Source of the DNA: Arthrobacter sp. ISL-72
GTDB lineage: Bacteria > Actinomycetota > Actinomycetes > Actinomycetales > Micrococcaceae
Reading direction: 5' to 3'
Length of the DNA: 64,000 nucleotides
Assembly: GCF_018613755.1 (NCBI RefSeq)
Contig: NZ_JAGGPP010000014.1
Coordinates: 1-64,000 of the forward strand
In this document: one piece after another, positions 1 to 7,186 of the stretch
Layout: each line of letters opens with the position of its first letter
Numbering within the stretch: position 1 is the first letter of the stretch
Notes under the pieces: model-generated
Database searches by the model: none
The model's input: only the letters and a program-made list of their open reading frames with translations
Told to the model about the DNA's origin: nothing
Translations under genes and position numbers: made by a program

Positions 1-58
1 GGTATCTTCTCCTGCAGCCACGGCAGCCTCTTTTCATCTTTGAATGTCTGGGCTCGGT

Positions 59-73
59 TGTTTTCATATTGTG
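59..73 (-). promoter_or_regulatory. Operator half-site shared with the 4851-4889 operator
   Basis: TGTTTTCATATTGTG is the exact reverse complement of CACAATATGAAAACA at 4856-4870. It lies on the side of the intergenic region nearest the presumed leftward gene. A 15-base exact match in a non-coding region suggests a binding site for one regulator. No regulator gene is visible nearby in the window. Confidence 0.5.
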
Positions 74-237
74 ATAAAACATTCTTGCTATCCGAGATTA
101 GGCAGGTGGGCCCAAGGCGGTCAAGGTGAAGCCGCGGGGCCGAAGGCAACCACGGTCACTTTCCCTGCTTCACACCGAATGTGACCGTTCCCGATGGCTA
201 GGGACCCTTGACCGGAAGGTGACCCAGGTCATACCCT

Positions 238-276
238 TATTCCACTATTCAAAACTGCATTTCCACCTTATGGAAG
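238..276 (+). promoter_or_regulatory. Bipartite operator upstream of the NCS1 permease
   Basis: The 39-base element starts TATTCCAC and ends in the pseudo-palindrome TTCCACCTTATGGAA (arms TTCCA/TGGAA). The same arrangement, with identical overall length, recurs at 4851-4889. TTCCA-TGGAA arms resemble operators of IclR-family regulators, but the regulator family is an inference. Confidence 0.5.
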
Positions 277-369
277 TCGCGTCGGGGAAGCCGCGCTTCC
301 CTTCAAGCCCTTTCCCAGATCACCCCATCACGCAGAACCCACACCCATCCCCCAGAACTGGAGATCCAG

Positions 370-1938
370 ATGCAGACGACCCCATCAGTCGGCGTCGATA
401 CGGCTCCTGCCCCGACAGAGTTGTCGGGCCAGCCGATCCATCCCGCAACGGGCATTGACGCCCTTTGTGAAACAGCCACCGCAGCCTCCGGGCGCACCAT
501 CAGCCCCAGCCTCTACAACATCGACCTGGCCCCGACCAAGCGCGAGGGGCGCCGCTGGACCAGCTACAGCATCTTCACCCTGTGGGCGAATGACGTGCAC
601 AGCCTCGGAAACTACGCCTTTGCCATTGGGCTTTTCGCGCTGGGGCTCGGCGGCTGGCAGATTCTCCTGGCCCTCGGTGTGGGAGCTGTCCTGCTGTTCG
701 CCCTCCTTAGTTTCTCGGGCTTCATGGGCGTCAAGACCGGTGTGCCATTCCCCGTCATGAGCCGGATCAGCTTCGGCATCCGGGGTGCCCAGATCGCAAG
801 CCTCCTGCGCGGGGCGGTGGCAGTGGCCTGGTTCGGCATCCAGACCTACCTGGCATCGGTGGTGCTTCGCGTCATGCTCGTGGCTATGGTTCCTGCACTG
901 CACGAACTGGACACCAACGCCGTCCTCGGACTGTCCACCCTAGGCTGGGCCGCCTTCGTGTTCCTCTGGATCGTCCAGCTGGTCATCGTCAGCTTCGGCA
1001 TGGAAATGATCCGCAAGTACGAGGCCTTCGCCGGTCCGGTCATTCTGGTGACCATGGCCGCCATCGCCATCTGGATCTTCGCCGAGGCCGGCGGCTCCAT
1101 CGCGTGGGCTTCGGACAACGCACTCGAAGGCGCGGACATGTGGCGCACCATCTTCGCCGGCGGCGCCCTCTGGGTGTCCATCTACGGAACCTTCGTCCTG
1201 AACTTCTGCGACTTCACCCGGTCCGCCGTCTCCAAGAAGGCGGTAGTGCGCGGCAACTTCTGGGGCATCCCGATCAACATGCTCCTTTTCGGGGCAATCG
1301 TGGTGGTCATGGCCGGCGGCCAGTTCAAGATCAACGGCACGGTCATCCAGAGCCCGTCGGACATTGTCCAGACCATTCCGAACACGCTGTTCCTGGTGCT
1401 GGCCTGCCTCGCCTTGCTCGTCCTCACCATCGCCGTGAACCTGATGGCCAACTTCGTTGCTCCTGTCTACGCCCTGACCAACCTTTTCCCGAAGCACCTC
1501 AACTTCCGCAAGGCCGCCTGGGTCAGCGGCACCATCGGCCTCGTCATCCTTCCGTGGAACCTCTACAACAACCCGCTCGTGATCGTGTACTTCCTGGGCG
1601 GCCTCGGGGCTTTGCTCGGACCTCTCTTCGGCGTCGTGATGGCCGACTACTGGCTGCTGCGCCGCGGCCGGGTCAACGTGATTGAGCTCTACACGGAAGA
1701 CCCCGCCGGTGCGTACTTCTACAAGAAGGGCTTCAACCCCCGGGCGATCATTGCCCTGGTTCCGGCGGCCGCCGTCGCGCTCCTGATAGCGTTCGTTCCG
1801 GCGCTCGAGGCAGCCGCCCCGTTTGCCTGGTTCTTCGCGGCCGGCATCGCCGCCGTCGTCTATTACTTCATTGCGGACCGCTCGCAGCGGCTGGAAGATG
1901 TCGACGGCGAGACGATCGCCGTCGCGAGCACCCACTGA
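370..1938 (+). CDS. NCS1 family nucleobase/hydantoin/allantoin:cation symporter
   Basis: This 522-residue polytopic membrane protein imports a nucleobase-like or ureide substrate with a cation. About 12 hydrophobic segments start near residue 75 after a hydrophilic N-terminus, and the N-terminal signature around LYNIDLAPTKREGRRWTSYS and TLWANDVHSLGNY is typical of NCS1 carriers related to Mhp1/HyuP, PucI and cytosine permeases. The ATG at 370 is chosen because GGAG lies at 360-363. It is followed after about 60 bases by a hydantoin-racemase-like gene, a pairing known from hydantoin and allantoin utilisation loci. A bipartite operator lies about 95-130 bases upstream. The exact substrate cannot be read from sequence. 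Confidence 0.85.
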   Translation: MQTTPSVGVDTAPAPTELSGQPIHPATGIDALCETATAASGRTISPSLYNIDLAPTKREGRRWTSYSIFTLWANDVHSLGNYAFAIGLFALGLGGWQILLALGVGAVLLFALLSFSGFMGVKTGVPFPVMSRISFGIRGAQIASLLRGAVAVAWFGIQTYLASVVLRVMLVAMVPALHELDTNAVLGLSTLGWAAFVFLWIVQLVIVSFGMEMIRKYEAFAGPVILVTMAAIAIWIFAEAGGSIAWASDNALEGADMWRTIFAGGALWVSIYGTFVLNFCDFTRSAVSKKAVVRGNFWGIPINMLLFGAIVVVMAGGQFKINGTVIQSPSDIVQTIPNTLFLVLACLALLVLTIAVNLMANFVAPVYALTNLFPKHLNFRKAAWVSGTIGLVILPWNLYNNPLVIVYFLGGLGALLGPLFGVVMADYWLLRRGRVNVIELYTEDPAGAYFYKKGFNPRAIIALVPAAAVALLIAFVPALEAAAPFAWFFAAGIAAVVYYFIADRSQRLEDVDGETIAVASTH

Positions 1939-1999
1939 CGCCCGCACCACTCATCTGTCCAGACCAACTCTGTCCATACCAACAGCGGAAGACACCACC

Positions 2000-2743
2000 A
2001 TGCGCATTCTTGTCGCGAACGTAAATACAACGCAGTCCATGACGGATTCCATCGCCGCCCAGGCACGGGCGGCGGCGGCGCCGGGCACCGAGATCGTGGG
2101 GATCACGCCCCGATTCGGCGCGGACTCCTGTGAGGGAAACTTCGAAAGCTACCTGGCAGCCATTGCCGTCATGGACGCGGTGGTGAACTATCCGGAGCCG
2201 TTCGACGCCGTCATCCAGGCAGGCTATGGCGAGCACGGCCGTGAGGGGCTGCAGGAGCTCCTGGACGTTCCCGTCGTCGACATCACCGAGGCTGCGGCCT
2301 CGACGGCCATGTTCCTGGGCCACAAATACTCGGTGGTCACCACCCTGGACCGGGCCGTCCCATTGATCGAGGACCGGCTGAAGCTGGCCGGGCTGGAGGC
2401 ACGGTGCGCCTCGGTGCGTGCCAGCGGGATGGCCGTCCTGGAACTGGAGGAGGAACCGGAGCGGGCTGTCGAAGCGATCATTGAGCAGGCACTGGTCGCC
2501 GTCCGCGACGACAAGGCCGAAGTCATTGTCCTGGGCTGCGGCGGCATGGCCGGGCTGGACGAGGAGATCCGCAAGCGCGCCGGCGTCCCGGTGGTGGACG
2601 GCGTCGCGGCGGCCGTCACCATCGCCGAGTCGCTCGTCCGGCTGGGGCTTTCCACGTCCAAAGTCCGGACCTACGCCAGCCCGCGACCCAAGACCGTCAT
2701 AGGCTGGCCCATAACGGCAGCGGCTGTGCCCGCTGCGCGGTAG
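2000..2743 (+). CDS. Asp/Glu/hydantoin racemase superfamily protein with a single catalytic Cys
   Basis: The 247-residue protein aligns end to end with hydantoin racemase (HyuA-like, PF01177). It starts MRILVANVN and has VIVLGCGGM near residue 180, which carries the second catalytic Cys (C180). The position of the first catalytic Cys is Gly75 (AGYGEHG, where hydantoin racemases have ACFGDPG). Racemases of this family normally use two Cys; arylmalonate decarboxylase has Gly plus one Cys at these places. It may therefore be a decarboxylase or isomerase rather than a racemase. The internal ATG at 2000 is chosen because it gives the family N-terminus; a longer in-frame opening from 1823 overlaps the permease and is unlikely. 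It is probably cotranscribed with the permease. Confidence 0.8.
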   Translation: MRILVANVNTTQSMTDSIAAQARAAAAPGTEIVGITPRFGADSCEGNFESYLAAIAVMDAVVNYPEPFDAVIQAGYGEHGREGLQELLDVPVVDITEAAASTAMFLGHKYSVVTTLDRAVPLIEDRLKLAGLEARCASVRASGMAVLELEEEPERAVEAIIEQALVAVRDDKAEVIVLGCGGMAGLDEEIRKRAGVPVVDGVAAAVTIAESLVRLGLSTSKVRTYASPRPKTVIGWPITAAAVPAAR

Positions 2744-2814
2744 CCTGGCCGGACCCGCAAGCCTGGCCAGACCCGCAAGTTTGGCCAGATCCGCAAGTTT
2801 GGCCAGATCCGCAA
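2743..2814 (+). repeat. Four tandem 18-bp repeats between racemase-like and SDR genes
   Basis: Four head-to-tail 18-base units lie at 2743-2760, 2761-2778, 2779-2796 and 2797-2814, of the form GCCTGGCCAGACCCGCAA or GTTTGGCCAGATCCGCAA. Copies 3 and 4 are identical, and copies 1 and 2 differ at one base. The array begins on the last base of the upstream stop codon. It ends where AAGGAG forms the Shine-Dalgarno sequence of the SDR gene, so it fills the whole spacer. Confidence 0.9.
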
Positions 2815-2824
2815 GGAGCGACAA

Positions 2825-3604
2825 ATGACTGCAACCCACCGGCCCGTAGCACCCCACCGGCCGGGGCCGGTCGCCGTCGTGACCGGTGCCGGTTCCGGAA
2901 TCGGCCGGGCGGTGGCGCGGCTGATGCTGGCCGAGGGGTACCGCGTAGTGCTGGCCGGACGCCGTGAGGAGCCCCTGCTCGAGTCCGCGGCGGGGCATCG
3001 CCAGGCGCTGACAGTGCCATGCGATGTCACAGTGCCCGACGACGTCGAACGCCTTTTCGCTGCTGCCCTCCACAAGTGGGGGAGGGTGGACGTCCTGTTC
3101 AACAACGCGGGCGTGTTCGGGCCGGCCGCGTCGGTGGATGAGATCAGCGTAGAGGACTGGAATGCGGTGGTGGCGGTGAACCTCACCGGTTCAATGCTGT
3201 GCGCCGCTGCTGCCGTGCGGGCCATGAAAGCTCAGGAGCCGCAGGGTGGCCGGATCATCAACAACGGGTCCATCGCCGCGCACTCCCCCCGGCCGCGGAC
3301 TGTGGCCTACACGGTCACCAAGCACGCGATGACGGGGCTGACCAAGAGCATCGAATTGGACGGCCGGGAGTTTGGCATCACGTGCGGCCAGATCGACATC
3401 GGCAACACGGCCACCGACATCATGGGCGCCATCGGCGTCGACTCCGGCGCCTTGCAGGCCGACGGCACGCGGAAGGTGGAGCCGACATTCCCGGTCCAGG
3501 ACGCAGCGCGGGCTGTGCTGCTGATGGCAGGCATGCCGGCCTCGGCCAGCGTGGGCTCGGTGGTGGTGACGGCGGCCGGAATGCCCTTCATCGGCCGCGG
3601 CTGA
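2825..3604 (+). CDS. SDR family oxidoreductase
   Basis: A 259-residue classical short-chain dehydrogenase/reductase. The cofactor-binding motif GAGSGIGRA is near residue 20, NNAG is in the middle, and the catalytic Ser and YxxxK ([13 protein letters not shown]) are present. Length is normal for the family. The start at 2825 follows AAGGAG with six bases between. It lies behind an 18-bp repeat array and is probably in the same transcript as the permease and racemase-like genes. The substrate is unknown; the operon suggests catabolism of the imported compound. Confidence 0.85.
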   Translation: MTATHRPVAPHRPGPVAVVTGAGSGIGRAVARLMLAEGYRVVLAGRREEPLLESAAGHRQALTVPCDVTVPDDVERLFAAALHKWGRVDVLFNNAGVFGPAASVDEISVEDWNAVVAVNLTGSMLCAAAAVRAMKAQEPQGGRIINNGSIAAHSPRPRTVAYTVTKHAMTGLTKSIELDGREFGITCGQIDIGNTATDIMGAIGVDSGALQADGTRKVEPTFPVQDAARAVLLMAGMPASASVGSVVVTAAGMPFIGRG

Positions 3605-3618
3605 GCCGGGGCTTCTTG

Positions 3619-3681
3619 GAGTTTTTGTCCACATAACGGGACTTCCGGGCCTCGGAAGTCCCCGTAGCTGGACAAAAACTC
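3619..3681. repeat. 63-bp palindromic element, copy 1
   Basis: An almost perfect inverted repeat. Outer arms are GAGTTTTTGTCCA (3619-3631) and TGGACAAAAACTC (3669-3681); inner arms are GGGACTTCCG (3638-3647) and CGGAAGTCCC (3653-3662). Copies of identical length lie at 4758-4820 and 6652-6714. It sits between the SDR gene and the DUF559-like gene. It resembles a REP-type or small non-autonomous element rather than a simple terminator, since no T-tract follows the stem. Confidence 0.85.
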
Positions 3682-3730
3682 GCGTTCCCGGAAGCAGGCC
3701 TGTGGATAACCCCTGGTTCCCATTCTGGGA

Positions 3731-4759
3731 GTGCCTCAATGGATCATGAGCAGATTGTCACCGCTTCCCGACGAGATCAGCGGCAGGCCCTTCGCGGTTC
3801 AGGAGGCAACCGACGCCGGCGTGCGCACCAGCAGGCTGCTGGGTTCCGACCTGCACCGGCCAAGCCGCGGGCTCCGCGTGCCGAAGGGATACCAGACTGA
3901 TCTTGCCGGCCTTGTCCGTTCACATACGGAGCTCGATGCGGGCACCTTCGGCACCCTTCTCAGCGCTGCCGAAATCCACGGGCTTCCGCTGCCGCCGTGG
4001 GCGGAATTCCGGCCCGACGGCGGCGGTCCCGTTACCGCCGTCGTCGAACCCGTGCCGTGGGGAAAGAAGACAGGCCCGCATTTCCGCCAGCCCGGCCGCT
4101 TCCTGCACCTCGCGCGACGGGGCGGCGCAACGCTGCCGCGGCGGAAGGGAGTGGCGGGGCACCGCCTCCGGATCCGCGAAGGCGATCTCATCGACATCGA
4201 CGGATTGAGGCTCACCTCTGTGGCCCGCACCTGGGTTGACCTCGGCTCGGTACTGCCCATTGACGACCTTGTGGTGGCCGGCGATGCCATCGTCAGCGAG
4301 CACAACCGGACGTTCGGGCCGCCCAAACGGGCAATGGTGCCGCTGGCAGAGCTGCGGACGTTCGTAGACAACGCCAACGGAATCCACGGCGTGCGCAAGG
4401 CAAGGCTCGCGCTTGAGCTGCTCCGCGTCGGCGTCGATTCGCCTCCCGAAAGCAAGCTCCGCCTGCTGCTGGACAATGCCGGGCTCCCCGAGTTCACGCC
4501 GAACTTCCGTGTCGACGATGCTACGCACCGGCCGGTCTGGACGGACCTGGGCTGCGCGAGGTTCCGGACATGCATCGAGTACGACGGCGGGCATCACCTC
4601 ACGCCGCCACAACAGGCTTTGGACGCCTACCGGGATCAGCGGGTGGCAGACGCGGGCTGGAGACAGGTCAAAATCAACAAAATCGACATGGAGCACGGAC
4701 CCGAGTGGGTAGCGTGGAGGGTCAAAAACGCGCTTCGCAAGCAGGGCTGGCAGCGTTGA
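3731..4759 (+). CDS. DUF559/Vsr-like endonuclease-domain protein with AbiEi-like N-terminus
   Basis: A 342-residue protein. The N-terminal about 60 residues (EISGRPFAVQEATDAGV, then RLLGSDLHRPSRGLRVPKG) look like the small winged-helix start of AbiEi-type antitoxin-like proteins. The C-terminal about 80 residues (CIEYDGGHHL near residue 280, then RDQRVADAGWRQVKI) match the DUF559/very-short-patch-repair fold, a PD-(D/E)XK-type nuclease. Such proteins are common and variable in Arthrobacter; function is unproven. The GTG at 3731 is the longest start and ATG at 3746 is an alternative; neither has an ideal ribosome-binding site. The gene is bracketed by two 63-bp palindromes, and its stop codon lies within the second. 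Confidence 0.65.
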   Translation: MPQWIMSRLSPLPDEISGRPFAVQEATDAGVRTSRLLGSDLHRPSRGLRVPKGYQTDLAGLVRSHTELDAGTFGTLLSAAEIHGLPLPPWAEFRPDGGGPVTAVVEPVPWGKKTGPHFRQPGRFLHLARRGGATLPRRKGVAGHRLRIREGDLIDIDGLRLTSVARTWVDLGSVLPIDDLVVAGDAIVSEHNRTFGPPKRAMVPLAELRTFVDNANGIHGVRKARLALELLRVGVDSPPESKLRLLLDNAGLPEFTPNFRVDDATHRPVWTDLGCARFRTCIEYDGGHHLTPPQQALDAYRDQRVADAGWRQVKINKIDMEHGPEWVAWRVKNALRKQGWQR

Positions 4760-4820
4760 AGTTGTGGTCACATATCGCGGGAAGGAGTCCTCGCAGCTCC
4801 CCGGAAGTGGACAAAAACTC
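4758..4820. repeat. 63-bp palindromic element, copy 2 (left arm degenerate)
   Basis: The right arm TGGACAAAAACTC (4808-4820) is identical to that of the other copies, while the left arm (GAAGTTGTGGTCA, 4758-4770) has diverged. Total length is again 63 bases. It overlaps the stop codon of the DUF559-like gene, so the element pair flanks that gene on both sides. Confidence 0.7.
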
Positions 4821-4850
4821 CGGAATCCTAGAGCCGCACCGAGGCACACC

Positions 4851-4889
4851 TATTCCACAATATGAAAACACTATTTCCCCTTGCGGAAT
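4851..4889 (+). promoter_or_regulatory. Bipartite operator upstream of the DctA-type transporter
   Basis: It starts TATTCCACAATATGAAAACA and ends TTTCCCCTTGCGGAAT. Length and the order of the conserved blocks (TATTCCAC, AAA, CC-CCTT--GGAA) match 238-276 base for base. This implies that one regulator controls the NCS1 permease unit and the dicarboxylate transporter. Confidence 0.55.
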
Positions 4890-4960
4890 AATGTGAGGGG
4901 GGTTACTTTGGAAACAGACCCCGATCTCCGGGGCTGTTCCCGATTGATAGGTACAGATCA

Positions 4961-6469
4961 ATGAAGATCCCAGATTCCGCGGCGCTGAAGGCGAGTTCGG
5001 CGCCGTCGAAGAAGAAGCCCCTGTACAGGTCGCTCTTCTTCCAAATTCTGATCGCCGTCGTGGCAGGTGTTCTTATCGGACATTTCTGGCCGGACCTCGG
5101 CTCGCAGCTGAGGCCTCTCGGTGACGGATTCATCCAGCTCATCAAGATGATCATCGCGCCGCTGATTTTCCTGGTGATCGTTACCGGAATTTCGGCCGTA
5201 GGCGACGTCAAGGCGGTCGGAAGGGTCGGAGTCAAAGCCCTTCTCTACTTCACCGCGGCCACGCTTTTCGCGCTGGTCTTCGGCCTGATCGTAGGCAACA
5301 TCGTCCAGCCCGGTGCCGGACTGAACATCGATCCCAGCACCCTGTCCCAGGAAGCGCTGAACGCGAAAACCGGCACCACGCCGCCGAAGGACGCAGCCCA
5401 CTTCATCCTGGACATCATTCCCACCAGCGTGATCGGCGCCTTCGCCAGCAACAGCCTGCTTCAGGTCCTGTTCTTCTCGGTCTTCTTCGGTGCGGCCATC
5501 GTGGTCATCGGACGCGAGCGGTGCATGCCGGTCATCAGCCTGATGGAGACCGTCCTGGAGCTCATCTTCAAGATCATGTCCTGGATCATGAAGGTTGCGC
5601 CGATCGGTGCCTTCGGCGCCATGGCGTTCATCATCGGCCAGTACGGCCTCGACACCCTCAGCACCTACGCCATGCTGATCGCTGCCTGCTACGGCGCGGC
5701 CATCGTCTTCATCGCGCTGCTGTTCCTCGTGGCCTGGGGATTCGCCCGGGTGCCGCTCTGGCACTTCCTGAAGTACACCCGTGAAGAGTTCCTGCTGGCC
5801 CTCGGCACCGCCTCCACCGAAGCGGTCATGCCGCGCATCATGACCAAGCTGACCAACGCCGGCTGCTCCCGCGCCACCACCGGCCTGGTGGTTCCCACCG
5901 GCTATTCCTTCAACCTCGACGGCGCCGCGATCTACCTCTCGATCTCCCTGCTCTTCCTGGCCCAGGCCTTCGGGCACCACCTGGACCTTGGCCAGCAGCT
6001 GGCCGCTCTCGGCGTCCTGCTCCTGACCTCCAAGGGTATGGCCGGTGTGCCAGGATCATCGTTCCTTGCACTGTCCGCCACCGCGGCCGCTCTCGGGATC
6101 TTCCCGGTTGCCGGCGTAGCCCTGCTCCTTGGCGCGGACCGGCTCATGGATTCCATGCGAGTTGTGGTCAACCTGCTCGGGAACTGCGTGGCCACGTTTG
6201 TCGTCTCGAAGTGGGAGGGCCAGTTCGACCGCAGCGTCATGGTCCGTGCGTTCCAAGGCGAAATCACCAACCACGATTCGGCCATTATGCTCGGAGTCGA
6301 GGACGACTTTGAGGACCAGGAACTCGAACGGATCAGTGGAGGAGGGGCACCGTCGCCCAAGTTCCGCGGCGGCCCGAGCCCCGGGGACATCCCCGGATTC
6401 CAAATGAGCCGGCCCGGCGCCCACGCAGGTCCGCCGGAGCACAGCTCGGCCGCCATCCACCACGAATAA
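4961..6469 (+). CDS. Dicarboxylate/amino acid:cation symporter, DctA-like
   Basis: This 502-residue DAACS-family membrane protein takes up C4-dicarboxylates or similar acids with H+ or Na+. Typical features are TASTEAVMPRIMTKL, GYSFNLDGAAIYLSI (helix 7) and TSKGMAGVPGSSFLAL (re-entrant loop), which are closest to DctA. The hydrophobic core spans about residues 20-410. The last about 80 residues form a hydrophilic, Pro/Gly-rich tail that is long for the family. The ribosome-binding site before the ATG at 4961 is weak. Control by the operator at 4851-4889 is inferred. Confidence 0.88.
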   Translation: MKIPDSAALKASSAPSKKKPLYRSLFFQILIAVVAGVLIGHFWPDLGSQLRPLGDGFIQLIKMIIAPLIFLVIVTGISAVGDVKAVGRVGVKALLYFTAATLFALVFGLIVGNIVQPGAGLNIDPSTLSQEALNAKTGTTPPKDAAHFILDIIPTSVIGAFASNSLLQVLFFSVFFGAAIVVIGRERCMPVISLMETVLELIFKIMSWIMKVAPIGAFGAMAFIIGQYGLDTLSTYAMLIAACYGAAIVFIALLFLVAWGFARVPLWHFLKYTREEFLLALGTASTEAVMPRIMTKLTNAGCSRATTGLVVPTGYSFNLDGAAIYLSISLLFLAQAFGHHLDLGQQLAALGVLLLTSKGMAGVPGSSFLALSATAAALGIFPVAGVALLLGADRLMDSMRVVVNLLGNCVATFVVSKWEGQFDRSVMVRAFQGEITNHDSAIMLGVEDDFEDQELERISGGGAPSPKFRGGPSPGDIPGFQMSRPGAHAGPPEHSSAAIHHE

Positions 6470-6496
6470 CAGCAACGTCCCAAACAGCATTTCACG

Positions 6497-6531
6497 CAGC
6501 CCCGCCCCGGGAGCCCTCCGGTGCGGGGCTG
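6497..6531. terminator. Hairpin terminator downstream of dctA-like gene
   Basis: CAGCCCCGC (6497-6505) pairs with GCGGGGCTG (6523-6531) around a 17-base loop, 28 bases after the dctA-like stop codon. There is no clear T-tract, so termination strength is uncertain. Confidence 0.5.
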
Positions 6532-6651
6532 TGCTGTGTCCGCCTATAACCCGCCGCCCGCCGCCGCCCGCCCGCCGCCGTCACCCGCGGCCGTCGCCCG
6601 CCGCCGACTCCCGCACCTGCGCCGAGCCGCCCCGTCTCCCGCCCCCGCATG

Positions 6652-6714
6652 GAGTTTTTGTCCAGATAATGGGGCTTCGGACGTCCGGAAGTCCCTCGAT
6701 ATGGACAAAAACTC
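6652..6714. repeat. 63-bp palindromic element, copy 3
   Basis: The outer arms GAGTTTTTGTCCA (6652-6664) and TGGACAAAAACTC (6702-6714) are identical to copy 1, with a diverged inner arm pair (GGGGCTTCGG and CCGGAAGTCCC). It is intergenic between convergent genes. Confidence 0.85.
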
Positions 6715-6723
6715 GAATGGAAC

Positions 6724-6753
6724 GGGGGGAGGAGGGGACGAGGGGAGGAGGGG
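6724..6753 (+). other. Predicted G-quadruplex in a polypurine tract
   Basis: Four G-runs of at least four (6724-6729, 6734-6737, 6742-6745, 6750-6753) are separated by four-base AGGA/ACGA loops, giving a regular eight-base period. The surrounding strand from 6717 to about 6794 is almost all purine. The arrangement fits a stable intramolecular quadruplex on the plus strand; function is unknown. Confidence 0.7.
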
Positions 6754-6798
6754 ACGAGGAAGGAGGGGAGGAGGGAAAGGGGGCGGAGGGGGATTTGG

Positions 6799-7185
6799 TC
6801 AGAGGGGGAGGAGGTCCGAGAGGTCGGCCCGCAGGCCTGAGGCGGCTACGTTGCCGGAGGCGACGGCGTCGGCCCAGCTCAGCCGGCCGGTGACCATCGC
6901 CAGCCAGGTGGCGGCGTCGCACTCTATGACGTTCGGGGGAGTGCCGCGCGTGTGCCGCGGGCCCTCCACACACTGGGTGACGCCGAACGGCGGGACGCGC
7001 ACCTCCACGGAATTGCCCGGCGCCCGCGCGGTGACCTCCTCCAGCGAGTAGCGCACCGCCGTCGCGGTCACCGCCCGCGGAACGCCCGACGCCGGGACCT
7101 CCGACGCCGGGACGGCGGCTTCCAGCCACGCGGCCAGGGCGGCGCGGCCTTCTTCAATGTCAATACGTCGACGTGAAACGGCCAT
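6799..7185 (-). CDS. Sterol carrier family protein
   Basis: A 128-residue protein starting MAVSRRRIDIEEGRAALAAW, with the pattern EVRVPPFGVTQCV followed by TPPNVIECDAATWLAMVTG that marks the actinobacterial sterol-carrier (SCP2-like) family. SCP2-like folds bind hydrophobic ligands; the ligand here is unknown. The start at 7185 is one base after the asparaginase stop codon (TGACATG), so the two are translationally coupled. A longer upstream opening would overlap asparaginase and is rejected. The 3' end borders the G-rich tract. Confidence 0.75.
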   Translation of the reverse strand: MAVSRRRIDIEEGRAALAAWLEAAVPASEVPASGVPRAVTATAVRYSLEEVTARAPGNSVEVRVPPFGVTQCVEGPRHTRGTPPNVIECDAATWLAMVTGRLSWADAVASGNVAASGLRADLSDLLPL

Positions 7186-7186
7186 G

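Larger units (their letters stand above)
1..369. promoter_or_regulatory. Divergent promoter/operator region without a gene
   Basis: No convincing gene is seen in these 369 bases. Read on the minus strand, positions 1-13 end in a good Shine-Dalgarno-like AGGAGAAGATACC, so a leftward gene probably starts just outside the window. The region holds an operator half (59-73) that is the exact reverse complement of 4856-4870, and a bipartite operator at 238-276. It most likely controls both the leftward gene and the NCS1 permease unit. Confidence 0.6.
6470..6798. other. Low-complexity intergenic region between convergent genes
   Basis: No gene is supported in these 329 bases. In order they hold a GC hairpin (6497-6531), a CCG/GCC-rich stretch (about 6548-6612), a 63-bp palindrome (6652-6714) and a purine/G-rich tract (6717-6800). 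Apparent open frames here encode only Pro/Ala/Arg- or Gly/Arg-rich low-complexity peptides and are rejected. Confidence 0.7.

Noticed and set aside
940-1950. Long minus-strand open frame opposite the NCS1 permease
   Set aside because: It has an Asp/Glu/Gly/His/Arg-rich composition typical of the antisense of high-GC coding DNA and no domain. Similar long antisense frames opposite the ABC exporters, purD, acs and the helicase are rejected for the same reason.
2743-2814. CRISPR-like array
   Set aside because: The units are directly adjacent without unique spacers, and no cas gene is present. The same holds for the 21-bp repeats at 45020-45145, which are coding.
2671-3225. Leu/Ala repeat peptide in the frame antisense to the 18-bp array
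   Set aside because: The repeated '[14 protein letters not shown]' reading is only the antisense translation of the tandem DNA repeat and overlaps the SDR gene.
6521-7051. Gly/Arg-rich plus-strand ORF across the purine tract
   Set aside because: It consists of low-complexity translation of the C-rich and G-rich stretches and runs antisense into the sterol-carrier gene.
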